Shown: piece by piece, positions 43,761-52,479 of the stretch | Layout of the letters: each line of letters begins with the position of its first letter | How positions within the stretch are numbered: the first letter of the stretch is position 1 | Origin: CAMQRS01 sp964370065 | Lineage (GTDB): Bacteria > Bacillota_I > Bacilli_A > Erysipelotrichales > Erysipelotrichaceae | Direction of reading: 5' to 3' | Length of the DNA stretch: 64,000 nt | Assembly (NCBI GenBank): GCA_964370065.1 | Contig: CAYJGK010000005.1 | Span: 13,837-77,836 of the forward strand | Notes under the pieces: generated by a model | Told to the model about the DNA's origin: nothing | The model's input: the letters and a program-made list of their open reading frames with translations, nothing else | Databases searched by the model: none | Program-made: the position numbers and the translations under genes

Positions 43761-46280
43761 ATGGCAGAGAAAAAGTATACACCAATGATTAATCAATATT
43801 TAGAAGTAAAAGAAAACTTACAAGATTGTATTGTATTTTATCGTTTAGGAGATTTCTATGAAATGTTTTTTGAAGATGCCAAAAAAGCCTCAAGTGAACT
43901 AGATTTAGTATTAACAGGAAGAAATGGCGGGGTGGAAGAGAAGATACCGATGTGCGGAATCCCGTTTCATGCAGCAAGTGGCTACATTCAAAGATTAACG
44001 CAAAAAGGGTATAAAGTAGCTATTGTGGAACAATTAGAAGAAGCAAGCGCTGGAAAAATAGTGAAGCGAGATGTCGTAAAAATAGTCACACCAGGAACAA
44101 TTATGGACGAAGTAAGCGATGAAAAAAATAATGTATACATTGCTAGTATTTATGATTACCAATTTGGTTTTGCTATTACGTATTGTGAAATGACATGTGG
44201 AGAAGTCATAGCTACTTGTATCTTTAAAAATAAAGAGGAATTACAAAAAGCATTACTTTCTATGAATGTGAGAGAAGTAATTGTAGGGAAAGACTTTGAA
44301 AAAATGTATCATAAAGTCATTAGTCAAATGCACCGTATTACAGTTTCTGAATTTGATTATGCACCATTAAAAACAATGTATAAATCATTAGTGGAAGAAG
44401 TAGAAGATCATCGTATTGTAGAAAGTTTTGCACTATTGACAAACTATTTGGATCATACACAAAAAAGAAGTATGGCACATTTAGGTAAAGTGGAAATAAT
44501 GGAAGAAAATACATGTCTGCAAATGGATTATTCAAGTAAACAAAACTTAGAATTAGTATCGACATTACGCACACAATCGAAATCACAAACATTATGGGGA
44601 TTTTTAGATCATGCGCGCAGTGCGATGGGAAGTCGTATGTTAAAGAAATGGATTTTATATCCATTAATTGATACGCAAAAAATAAATCAAAGATTAGATG
44701 TCATTGATTTTTTAAATGAGCAATTTATTTTAAAAGATGAATTAAAAGAAAACTTAAGCCATGTATTTGATATGGAAAGATTATGTGCAAGAATTGCGTA
44801 TGGAAGCGCGAGTCCAAGAGATATTTTGCGTTTAGTCACAACGTTAAAACATACACCGGCTATTGTGGATACGTTTAAAAACTGCCAAGCGATGGCATCG
44901 ATTACACAAGTGGATACATGCCGTGAATTATACAATAAACTCGCTGATGTGATAGTTGATAACCCACCGGCATCTTTAAAAGATGGTGGTGTATTTCAAA
45001 GTGGATACAACGCTTTACTAGATGAATGTCGTGCTTTACGCGATAGCGGTAGTCAGTTTATTTTAGAATTAGAAGCACGAGAAAAAGAAAGAACGGGAAT
45101 TAACTCCTTGAAAATTGGATATAATCGCGTATTTGGTTACTACATTGAAGTACGTAAGGCTAATGTAGATAAAATAATCGATACATTTGGATATGAACGA
45201 AAACAAACACTAGCGAATGCAGAGCGTTTTGTGACGGCTGAACTAAAAGAAAAAGAAGAAGCTATTTTAAAAGCACAAGATCGTGCTATTCGTATGGAAC
45301 AAGAATTATATCAACTGTTACTAGAAGATTTAAAGCAATACCTAGCCCCTCTACACGATTTAGCAAAAACACTAGCTAGTATTGATGCGTTATATGCATT
45401 AAGTGTAGTTAGTTATTCCAATCATTATGTGCGTCCTACCTTCCATGAAGGGGCATCCATTACATTAGTAGAGGCAAGGCATCCCATCTTAGACGAAATG
45501 ATGAAACAAAAAACATATGTAGCGAATTCGTTAATTATGAATGAAGACGATCAAATATTAATGATTACTGGACCAAACATGGGAGGGAAATCAACGTATA
45601 TGCGACAAACAGCTTTACTTGTTTTATTAGCACAAATCGGTTGTTATGTACCAGCTAAAAAAGCAAGCATGCCAATATTTGATAAAATATTTACTCGTAT
45701 TGGAGCTAGTGATGATATCATGAGTGGACAATCTACCTTTATGGTAGAGATGATAGAAGCGAACTACGCTTTACAAAATGCAGGCGATCGATCATTAATT
45801 TTATTTGATGAAATAGGAAGAGGAACATCTACCTATGACGGAATGTCTTTAGCACAAGCGATGCTAGAATATATTCATGATCATACGAATGCGAAAACAT
45901 TATTTTCTACACACTATCACGAGTTAACAATATTAGCTGATCAACATGAAGGAATCAAAAACATGCATGTTGAAGTAAAAGAAGAAGATGACCATGTTAC
46001 TTTCTTATATCGTATGTTAGAGGGAAAAGCGGATAAATCATATGGAATTAATGTTGCACGCTTAGCCAAACTACCAAACAGTGTTTTATATCGAGCTAAA
46101 CAAATTTTAAATCATATTCAAAAAGAAGATTTTGACTTAAACATTGAGAAGAAAGAAAGAGAAGAAGTTATACAAACAAAAAATAGATTACAAGAGCAAT
46201 TAGATATGGTGGATATTAATAAAATGACACCTATGCAAGCTTTATTATTCCTACAAGAATTAAAAAATCAAAATCAATAA
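43761..46280 (+). CDS. mutS: DNA mismatch repair protein MutS
   Basis: Mismatch sensor of 839 residues. The mismatch-reading Phe-X-Glu is in RLGDFYEMFFEDA near residue 31. The C-terminal ATPase has Walker A GPNMGGKST, followed by DDIMSGQSTFMVEM, Walker B LILFDEIGRGTSTYDG and FSTHYHEL. The ATG at 43761 is eight bases after AGAGGAG; a TTG two codons earlier is less likely. mutL follows. Confidence 0.98.
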   Translation: MAEKKYTPMINQYLEVKENLQDCIVFYRLGDFYEMFFEDAKKASSELDLVLTGRNGGVEEKIPMCGIPFHAASGYIQRLTQKGYKVAIVEQLEEASAGKIVKRDVVKIVTPGTIMDEVSDEKNNVYIASIYDYQFGFAITYCEMTCGEVIATCIFKNKEELQKALLSMNVREVIVGKDFEKMYHKVISQMHRITVSEFDYAPLKTMYKSLVEEVEDHRIVESFALLTNYLDHTQKRSMAHLGKVEIMEENTCLQMDYSSKQNLELVSTLRTQSKSQTLWGFLDHARSAMGSRMLKKWILYPLIDTQKINQRLDVIDFLNEQFILKDELKENLSHVFDMERLCARIAYGSASPRDILRLVTTLKHTPAIVDTFKNCQAMASITQVDTCRELYNKLADVIVDNPPASLKDGGVFQSGYNALLDECRALRDSGSQFILELEAREKERTGINSLKIGYNRVFGYYIEVRKANVDKIIDTFGYERKQTLANAERFVTAELKEKEEAILKAQDRAIRMEQELYQLLLEDLKQYLAPLHDLAKTLASIDALYALSVVSYSNHYVRPTFHEGASITLVEARHPILDEMMKQKTYVANSLIMNEDDQILMITGPNMGGKSTYMRQTALLVLLAQIGCYVPAKKASMPIFDKIFTRIGASDDIMSGQSTFMVEMIEANYALQNAGDRSLILFDEIGRGTSTYDGMSLAQAMLEYIHDHTNAKTLFSTHYHELTILADQHEGIKNMHVEVKEEDDHVTFLYRMLEGKADKSYGINVARLAKLPNSVLYRAKQILNHIQKEDFDLNIEKKEREEVIQTKNRLQEQLDMVDINKMTPMQALLFLQELKNQNQ

Positions 46281-46286
46281 AAACAA

Positions 46287-46320
46287 GCATCAATAGAGGT
46301 TTTCTATTGATGTTATTTTT
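46287..46320 (+). terminator. Terminator between mutS and mutL
   Basis: CATCAATAGA / TCTATTGATG with a five-base loop, followed by TTATTTTT. mutL probably has its own promoter as well. Confidence 0.75.
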
Positions 46321-46382
46321 ATAAGAAAAAAAAACTAAATTATGTTAAAATTGAACCAGATAACAAAGGTAGAGTGAACAGG

Positions 46383-48197
46383 ATGAAGATAAAACAATTA
46401 GATGCCCATTTAGCTAATATGATTGCTGCTGGAGAAGTAGTAGAAAGAGCAATGGGAGTAGTAAAAGAGTTAGTTGAAAATAGTATTGATGCACAAGCTA
46501 AACACATTGAAATTCATATTAAGCAAGGTGGTTTAGAAGAAATTAATATTATCGATGATGGGGTAGGAATGAGTGCAGCAGATGCATGCATGGCTTTTCA
46601 ACGTCATGCTACAAGTAAAATTGCCGATATTCAAGATTTATGGAACATTCATACTATGGGATTTAGAGGGGAAGCTTTACCTTCTATTGCTTCTGTTGCA
46701 CACGTTATATTAAATACAAGTGATGCACAGGAAGCAACGCAAGTCGAAATTCAATATGGAAAGAGCATTCATGCAATGCCAACGTCATGTAATCAAGGAA
46801 CACAAATCATAGTCAAAAACTTATTTCAAAAAACGCCAGCACGTTTGAAACATTTAAAGTCAGTGAGCTATGAATTCTCATTAATTAATGATGTCATTCA
46901 AAAATTTGCATTATCAAGAAGTGATATTGCCTTTACTTTAACACATGATGGAAAAGAAGTGTTTGCCACAAGCGGAAGAAATAACACATTAGAAGTCATG
47001 ATGAACATATATGGTAGAGAGATAGCGAAAAATGCAATAGAAGTCAAAGCAAAAGATAGCGATTATGAAATAGAAGGGTATGCTATACAACCAAGCATCA
47101 CGAGAGCGAGTAAATATTACATGTTATTATTTATTAACCAAAGAATGGTACGTTCTTATCGTCTTCATAAAATGATACAAGAAGCGTATTCAAAGTATAT
47201 ACCAAGTGATCGTTACCCAATTGTCGTATTGAACATAAAAATGGATGCCAAATTAGTAGATGTGAATGTACATCCTAGTAAATGGGAAGTACGTCTATCA
47301 AAAGAACAGCAATTAGAATCATTAGTGAAGCAAAGTATTAGTGAAGCACTACAAGAAAAAATAGAAGCTCCCAAGGTGGAACGAGAAGTGAAAACAAAAA
47401 TAGAAGAAACACAATTTGAATTTACCTATACGCCAGTACAAACTTTCGCTCCTATTACACAAGTAAAAGAAGAACAAGAAGAATATATAATTGAAGATCA
47501 AACATTATCCCCACTCCAACAAGAAGTAAAAAAATTAATTAAAGAAGTAGTGCAAGTGGAGGAAGAGTTACCTGCAACGTTTCAAGAAGAAGTTAGTGTG
47601 GAAGCAAAGAAAAATGCTTTACCAATGATGCAAGTGATTGGACAAGTTTATGGGTGTTATATCTTAGCACAAGGGGATGAGGGTTTATATATTATTGATC
47701 AACATGCAGCACAAGAACGCTATCGTTTTGAAAAATTACAAGAGCAATTACTAAATAAAAAACAAAATAAACAAGATTTACTAGTACCCATTCGTATCGA
47801 AGTGAGTCCAGCAGCTGTTGCCCAAAGAGAAGAAATGAATGTTTTATTAGAAGAAATAGGAATTTCATTAGAATTATTTGGAGAAAAAAGCTTTATTATT
47901 CGTCAAATTCCAACTTGGATGACACAGGTCGAAGAAAAGCAAGTGATTCAAGACTTAATTGATTTGTATATTAAAGATCAAAGTTGTGATATTGAAAAAT
48001 TGAGAAAGCATACGATAGCGACTATGGCATGTCATAGTTCGATTCGTTTTAATCGTAATTTAAGTAGGGAAGAGATGAAACAAGTAATTATTGATTTACA
48101 ACAATGTGAACAACCTTTCCATTGCCCACATGGTAGACCAACGTTTATTCAAATGAGTATGAAACAGTTAGAGAAAGAATTTATGAGGGTAAAATAA
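46383..48197 (+). CDS. mutL: DNA mismatch repair protein MutL
   Basis: Links MutS to downstream repair; 604 residues. The GHKL ATPase motifs are AAGEVVERAMGVVKELVENSIDA, DDGVGM and TMGFRGEALPSIASV. The usual ERP after the first motif reads ERA here. The C-terminal domain has the nicking-endonuclease motif DQHAAQERYRFEKL plus CPHGRP, as expected in an organism without MutH. The middle is acidic and low-complexity. The GTG three codons upstream is an alternative start; homology favours the ATG. Confidence 0.96.
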   Translation: MKIKQLDAHLANMIAAGEVVERAMGVVKELVENSIDAQAKHIEIHIKQGGLEEINIIDDGVGMSAADACMAFQRHATSKIADIQDLWNIHTMGFRGEALPSIASVAHVILNTSDAQEATQVEIQYGKSIHAMPTSCNQGTQIIVKNLFQKTPARLKHLKSVSYEFSLINDVIQKFALSRSDIAFTLTHDGKEVFATSGRNNTLEVMMNIYGREIAKNAIEVKAKDSDYEIEGYAIQPSITRASKYYMLLFINQRMVRSYRLHKMIQEAYSKYIPSDRYPIVVLNIKMDAKLVDVNVHPSKWEVRLSKEQQLESLVKQSISEALQEKIEAPKVEREVKTKIEETQFEFTYTPVQTFAPITQVKEEQEEYIIEDQTLSPLQQEVKKLIKEVVQVEEELPATFQEEVSVEAKKNALPMMQVIGQVYGCYILAQGDEGLYIIDQHAAQERYRFEKLQEQLLNKKQNKQDLLVPIRIEVSPAAVAQREEMNVLLEEIGISLELFGEKSFIIRQIPTWMTQVEEKQVIQDLIDLYIKDQSCDIEKLRKHTIATMACHSSIRFNRNLSREEMKQVIIDLQQCEQPFHCPHGRPTFIQMSMKQLEKEFMRVK

Positions 48198-49108
48198 TGG
48201 ATAAAGTGATTGTCTTAGTAGGCCCAACAGGGGTTGGAAAAACAGCCTTAAGTATTGCTTTAGCGAAAGCAGTTGATGGAGAAATTATTAGTGGTGACGC
48301 CTATCAAATATATAAAGAATTAAACATTGGGAGTGCTAAAATTAAGAAAAATGAACAAGAAGGAATTCCCCATTATTTAATAGATGAACTCACTTATAAG
48401 GAAGAATATAATGTAAAGCTGTTTCAAGAAAAAGGAAGAGCTTGTATTACTGATATTATAAGTAGGGGGAAAACACCTATTGTTTGTGGTGGAACAGGAT
48501 TATACATAAAAGCGTTATTATATGACTATGCGTTTGAAGAGGAAGAAGTGGATGAAGCCTATTTGTCAGTATTAAAGAAAATGGATGACAAGCAACGTTA
48601 TAATTTACTACAAGAAGTAGACCCACAAGCCTGTCATACGATCCACCCAAATAATCAAGTGCGTGTCATACGTGCATTAATGATGGCGCATAGCGGTAGC
48701 ACAAAGAGTGAACGTATCGCCAAACAAGAACATAAATTATTGTATGATGCTTATGTAATTGCACTAGATTTAGAACGCGATATCTTATATGAAAACATAA
48801 ATAACCGTGTCCTTCAAATGATGGAGGATGGATTATTAGAAGAAATAAATTATATTGTGGAAGAGGAAGACACCTTTACATTACAAAGTATGCAGGGAAT
48901 AGGATATAAAGAATGGTTACCTTACTATAAAAAGGAAGCAAGTGTAGAAGAAGTCGTTGCTAGTATACAAAAAAATTCACGAAACTTTGCAAAACGTCAA
49001 TTTACTTGGTTTAGAAATCAAATGGATGTACATTGGATTCACAAATCACAAGGTGAGCAAGCAATTGTCGATGTGAAACAATTTTTAAATGAAAATAAAA
49101 CTAAGTAA
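48197..49108 (+). CDS. miaA: tRNA dimethylallyltransferase MiaA
   Basis: Adds isopentenyl to A37 of tRNAs reading UNN codons; 303 residues. The P-loop is GPTGVGKTALSIALA, followed by GEIISGDAYQIYKELNIGSAK (the substrate Asp region), GGTGLYIKALLYDY and the C-terminal RNFAKRQFTWFRNQ. Its ATG overlaps the mutL stop by one base, the common mutSL-miaA arrangement. Confidence 0.97.
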   Translation: MDKVIVLVGPTGVGKTALSIALAKAVDGEIISGDAYQIYKELNIGSAKIKKNEQEGIPHYLIDELTYKEEYNVKLFQEKGRACITDIISRGKTPIVCGGTGLYIKALLYDYAFEEEEVDEAYLSVLKKMDDKQRYNLLQEVDPQACHTIHPNNQVRVIRALMMAHSGSTKSERIAKQEHKLLYDAYVIALDLERDILYENINNRVLQMMEDGLLEEINYIVEEEDTFTLQSMQGIGYKEWLPYYKKEASVEEVVASIQKNSRNFAKRQFTWFRNQMDVHWIHKSQGEQAIVDVKQFLNENKTK

Positions 49109-49541
49109 TATGTGTATGTTACTTGTCAATGGACAAGTGCTTATCCAAGAACGATTGAAACAAGATTGGCCAGGTTTAACTTTTCCTGGAGGAAAAGTAG
49201 AAGCAAACGAAAGCAATCAGGAAGCAATGATTCGTGAATTTAAAGAAGAAACAGGACTAACATTACTAGATGCAACCATTCAAGGGATTGTCAGTTATGA
49301 TGTAAAAGACAAAGGTGAAAAATTAATCATCATTTTATATAAAGCTAGTCAATATAAGGGTGAATTAATAGGAAGTAGCGAAGAAGGAAAAGTGTACTTT
49401 ATGCCTTTTAATGAGGTAGTAAATAGTCAATTTTTATCAAATGATTTACGTACTTACATAACATTAATACAACAAGAAGGGTGCTTGGAAATGCATGCTT
49501 ACTTTGATGGCCATACAAGTAGTCAAATAAAAATAAAATAA
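49089..49541 (+). CDS. Nudix hydrolase, MutT-like
   Basis: A 150-residue Nudix enzyme. The Nudix box GGKVEANESNQEAMIREFKEETGL (GX5EX7REXXEEXG) holds the metal-binding glutamates. The N-terminus LSNMCMLLVNGQVLIQERLKQDWPGLTFPGG resembles 8-oxo-dGTP diphosphatases, and the mutSL-miaA neighbourhood fits genome maintenance, but substrate is unproven. It begins within the end of miaA (20-nt overlap), so an ATG at 49110 or 49116 is also possible. Confidence 0.85.
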   Translation: MKIKLSNMCMLLVNGQVLIQERLKQDWPGLTFPGGKVEANESNQEAMIREFKEETGLTLLDATIQGIVSYDVKDKGEKLIIILYKASQYKGELIGSSEEGKVYFMPFNEVVNSQFLSNDLRTYITLIQQEGCLEMHAYFDGHTSSQIKIK

Positions 49542-49556
49542 GGGTAGGAAGAAATT

Positions 49557-50300
49557 ATGTTAGCTGCACAAAGAAGAAAGTTTATATTACAACAATTAAA
49601 TAATCATGGTATTGTGAATGTTACGGATACATCAAAAGAATTAAACATTCATGAAACAACGATTCGTAGAGATTTAGAAAAACTAGAAAAAGAAGGTAAA
49701 CTAACACGCATTTATGGTGGGGCAACCTTAACGGATGATAGCGTAGAATTAACAATGACGCAAAAAAAAGACTTGCATTATGACGCTAAAAAAAGCGTGT
49801 GTGAATACGCGAGTCAATTTGTGAAAGAAGGAGATTGTGTTTTTATTGATGGAGGAACAACAACAGCAGTTCTAATCGATTACTTACAACATAAAAAAAT
49901 CACGATCATCACTCATAGTAGTTTAGTTATACAAAAGATAAAAAACTGTGAAGCGCAAATCATTACCATTGGTGGTAAATATTTGCCTCATTATAAAATG
50001 AGTGTAGGAATAAATGCAATCAATGAAGTGAAAAAGTATCAATATGACCACTGTTTTGTCGGGTGTGTAGGAGTGAACATACAGGCTAAGATGTGTTATA
50101 CATCAGAAGAAGAAACGCTTGCTGTGAAACAAAGTGCAATGGAAAATAGTACACACACGTACTTATTGATGGACGCATCAAAAGTGAACGTGAAAGGATT
50201 TTGTAAGTTTGCAAGCACAGATACATTTGAGAAAATTATTTGCAACTCGACACAAGAAACTATTACGCTACCGAATATATATTACACAAACACCAATTAA
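49557..50300 (+). CDS. DeoR/GlpR-family transcription regulator
   Basis: A 247-residue repressor. The N-terminal helix-turn-helix (about 1-57, IVNVTDTSKELNIHETTIRRDLEKLEKEGKLTRIYGGA) is the DeoR signature. The DeoRC sugar-phosphate sensor domain follows, with GDCVFIDGGTTTAVLIDYL and ITHSSLVIQKI. It precedes deoC, whose promoter carries a tandem repeat that may be its operator. The effector is probably a phosphorylated sugar or nucleoside. Confidence 0.88.
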   Translation: MLAAQRRKFILQQLNNHGIVNVTDTSKELNIHETTIRRDLEKLEKEGKLTRIYGGATLTDDSVELTMTQKKDLHYDAKKSVCEYASQFVKEGDCVFIDGGTTTAVLIDYLQHKKITIITHSSLVIQKIKNCEAQIITIGGKYLPHYKMSVGINAINEVKKYQYDHCFVGCVGVNIQAKMCYTSEEETLAVKQSAMENSTHTYLLMDASKVNVKGFCKFASTDTFEKIICNSTQETITLPNIYYTNTN

Positions 50301-50315
50301 TCTTGGTGTTTTTTA
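50289..50315 (+). terminator. Terminator after the DeoR gene
   Basis: ACACCAA / TTGGTGT with a six-base loop and T6. It overlaps the end of the deoR-like frame. Confidence 0.75.
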
Positions 50316-50318
50316 AAT

Positions 50319-50370
50319 GAGCAAAAACGAGCAAAAACAAGTTGACAATGAGCTTTGAACGGAGTATAGT
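50319..50370 (+). promoter_or_regulatory. Promoter of deoC with tandem operator-like repeat
   Basis: TTGACA (50342-50347), a 17-bp spacer and TATAGT (50365-50370) form a strong promoter. Directly upstream, GAGCAAAAAC occurs twice head to tail (50319-50328, 50329-50338), a candidate DeoR-family operator. Confidence 0.75.
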
Positions 50371-50394
50371 ATAGAAGTACAAAGGAGATAGGAA

Positions 50395-51117
50395 ATGATG
50401 AAAGCAAATGAAATGAGTGTAGCTCAATTAGCTAAATACATTGATTACAGTGTATTAAAACCAGAGTTTACTGAACAAGAAATTATTGATTTAACAAAAG
50501 ATGGAGTACAATTAGGGTGTGCAACAATTTGTATTAACCCGGCATATATGGACTTATGTATGCCATATGTAGAAGGAACAGATACTAAATTATGTCCGGT
50601 TTGTGACTTTCCTTTTGGAGCAAGTTCTACCCAATCAAAAGTAGCACAAGCTGAAATTTTATGTAAATATCCAAATATAGGAGAAATTGACTTAGTTGCA
50701 AACTATGGATTAATCCGTTCAGGAAAATATGATGAAGTAACGGCAGATATTAAAGCAGTAGTAGAGGTATGCCATAAAGCAGGATATGCTGTGAAAGTTA
50801 TTTTTGAAACAGATGCATTAACAAAGGAACAAGTCATCGAAACTTGTAAATGTTGTGTGGATGCAAATGTAGATTACGTAAAAACAAGCACAGGGTTCTT
50901 AACTGGATTTGAAGCACATGGAGCTTCATTAGAAATCATTCAAGTGATGATGGATGCAGTAAATGGAAAATGCAAAGTAAAAGGAAGTGGATGTATTCGT
51001 ACAAGAGAACACTTCTTACAATTAATCGATATGGGAATTGATCGTATGGGTGTAGGGTATAAATCCGTACCAGTTGTATTAGGATTGGATGCTACAGTAA
51101 GCAACGATAACTATTAA
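50395..51117 (+). CDS. deoC: Deoxyribose-phosphate aldolase
   Basis: Splits 2-deoxyribose-5-phosphate to acetaldehyde and glyceraldehyde-3-phosphate; 240 residues, TIM barrel. The Schiff-base Lys is K163 in DYVKTSTGF, and a second essential Lys lies in KCKVKGSGCIRT. The usual ASP-type metabolite pocket reads LCPVCDFPFGASST. AAGGAG lies seven bases before the ATG. The upstream DeoR gene and operator suggest induction by deoxynucleoside metabolites. Confidence 0.95.
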   Translation: MMKANEMSVAQLAKYIDYSVLKPEFTEQEIIDLTKDGVQLGCATICINPAYMDLCMPYVEGTDTKLCPVCDFPFGASSTQSKVAQAEILCKYPNIGEIDLVANYGLIRSGKYDEVTADIKAVVEVCHKAGYAVKVIFETDALTKEQVIETCKCCVDANVDYVKTSTGFLTGFEAHGASLEIIQVMMDAVNGKCKVKGSGCIRTREHFLQLIDMGIDRMGVGYKSVPVVLGLDATVSNDNY

Positions 51118-51118
51118 A

Positions 51119-51155
51119 AAAAGAAGCAACAAATTTTAAATTTGTTGCTTTTATT
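51119..51155. terminator. Bidirectional terminator between deoC and the SDR gene
   Basis: AAGCAACAAATTT / AAATTTGTTGCTT, a near-perfect long stem with A and T runs, between convergent genes. Confidence 0.88.
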
Positions 51156-51878
51156 TTATGCATCTTGTTTTGTTTCTGCGATTTGAATTTCTCTCAAGTT
51201 TACATATTGAGGTAACTCATAAGCGAATTTTATTGTGTTCGCAATATCTTCTGCTTTAATGTATCCTAATCCTGATGATTCTTTCCATTCATTGTATCCA
51301 GAAATGATTGCATCACTTGTTGTATGTCCTAGTAATTCCGTATCTACTGCTCCTGGACAAACACGCATCACGCGCACATTATAAGGGGATAATTCATTAC
51401 GAACCGCTTCCGATAAACCAACTACTCCATATTTAGTAGCACAGTAAGCAGCGTGGTTTGCAAAGGGTTTCACTCCAGCAATTGATGAAATATTAACAAT
51501 TGTTCCTGTTTGGTTATCTTTCATATCCTGCATAACGACTTGCATTCCATTCATCACACCCATTAAGTTCACATCGACCATTGTTTGCCATTCGCTAGCA
51601 TCTTGGCTTTCAATGTTTCCTAACATCATCACACCTGCACTATTTACTAATAAATCGGTTTTTCCATATACCGCTTCGGCATCACGTACTGCTCTTTCAA
51701 AAGCGGCTTTATCTGTCACATCAACTTTTGCACAAATAGTATTTTCTAAATTTAATTCTTCTAATAATTCTATTCTTCTTGCAATTAATAATAAAGGGTA
51801 ACCATCTTTATTAAATGCATGAGCTAATGCTTTTCCAAATCCAGAACTAGCACCTGTAATCACAACTAATTTTTTCAT
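51156..51878 (-). CDS. Short-chain dehydrogenase/reductase
   Basis: NAD(P)-dependent classical SDR of 240 residues. The cofactor motif TGASSGFGKA is at residues about 8-17, NSAG replaces the usual NNAG, NISSIAG holds the catalytic Ser, and YCATK (YxxxK) holds the catalytic Tyr and Lys. It resembles YdfG-like serine/3-hydroxy acid dehydrogenases, but the substrate is unknown. AAGGAG precedes the ATG at 51878. The promoter contains a MerR-type operator, and the regulator is encoded divergently. Confidence 0.9.
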   Translation of the reverse strand: MKKLVVITGASSGFGKALAHAFNKDGYPLLLIARRIELLEELNLENTICAKVDVTDKAAFERAVRDAEAVYGKTDLLVNSAGVMMLGNIESQDASEWQTMVDVNLMGVMNGMQVVMQDMKDNQTGTIVNISSIAGVKPFANHAAYCATKYGVVGLSEAVRNELSPYNVRVMRVCPGAVDTELLGHTTSDAIISGYNEWKESSGLGYIKAEDIANTIKFAYELPQYVNLREIQIAETKQDA

Positions 51879-51907
51879 TTTTATTTCTCCTTTTATGTTC
51901 ATTCACC

Positions 51908-51945
51908 ATAATATCATCTAGAGTATACTCTAGGTCAATAGAAAA
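51908..51945 (-). promoter_or_regulatory. MerR-type promoter of the SDR gene (operator copy 1)
   Basis: On the minus strand TTGACC (51938-51933) and TATTAT (51913-51908) are separated by 19 bp, the overlong spacer of MerR-activated promoters. The perfect palindrome CTAGAGTATACTCTAG (51918-51933) fills the spacer. Confidence 0.85.
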
Positions 51946-51978
51946 AATATTTTAGTACCATACCATTTCCATTTATAC

Positions 51979-52034
51979 TTGTATTTTTCAATCAACATGG
52001 TATTATCTAGAGTATATTCTAGGTCAATAGAAAA
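51979..52034 (+). promoter_or_regulatory. merR-like gene promoter with operator copy 2
   Basis: On the plus strand TTGTAT (51979-51984), 16 bp, then TATTAT (52001-52006) is followed at once by the near-palindrome CTAGAGTATATTCTAG (52007-52022), fitting autorepression. The 34 bp 52001-52034 repeat 51912-51945 with two mismatches. Confidence 0.75.
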
Positions 52035-52044
52035 GGAGAACGTT

Positions 52045-52479
52045 ATGCAATATACAATTGGAGAATTGTCAAAATTAAGTGGTGTGGGGATTCATACTTT
52101 GCGTTACTATGAAAAAGAAGGTTTATTATATGAAATTCAAAGAGATGAAAACAAAAAAAGAGTGTATCGAGAACACGATTTAGATGTTTTAAATAGTATT
52201 ACTTGTTTAAAAGAAACAGGTATGAGTATCGCTGATATTAAAGAATATATCACTTTATGTAAAGAGGGATTGGATACATTAGATACAAGGATAGAACTAT
52301 TTAAAAAGCAACGAGAACAAATAGCTAAACAAATGCTACGACTTGAAAAATATTTAGAAACAGCAAATTATAAAATATGGTATTATGAAAATATTGCACA
52401 ATTAGGAGATGAATCACAACCTGATAACTGTGCCAAAATGAAAGCTATTTATGAACAACAAAAGAAAAGCAAGAACTAG
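52045..52479 (+). CDS. MerR-family transcription regulator
   Basis: A 144-residue MerR protein. The winged helix (about 1-70) reads YTIGELSKLSGVGIHTLRYYEKEGLL ... RVYREHDLDVLNSITCLKETGMSIADIKEYI. A long dimerisation helix follows. There is one Cys near the C-terminus (DNCAKMK), so a classical metal-binding pair is not evident. Similar regulators control SDR or aldo-keto reductase genes in response to electrophiles. AAAAGGAG precedes the ATG at 52045. The 3' end overlaps rarA tail to tail by 4 nt. Confidence 0.9.
   Translation: MQYTIGELSKLSGVGIHTLRYYEKEGLLYEIQRDENKKRVYREHDLDVLNSITCLKETGMSIADIKEYITLCKEGLDTLDTRIELFKKQREQIAKQMLRLEKYLETANYKIWYYENIAQLGDESQPDNCAKMKAIYEQQKKSKN

Noticed and set aside
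46374..46382. GTG start three codons upstream in mutL
   Set aside because: The conserved MutL N-terminus begins at the ATG at 46383; neither start has a clearly better ribosome site, so homology decides.
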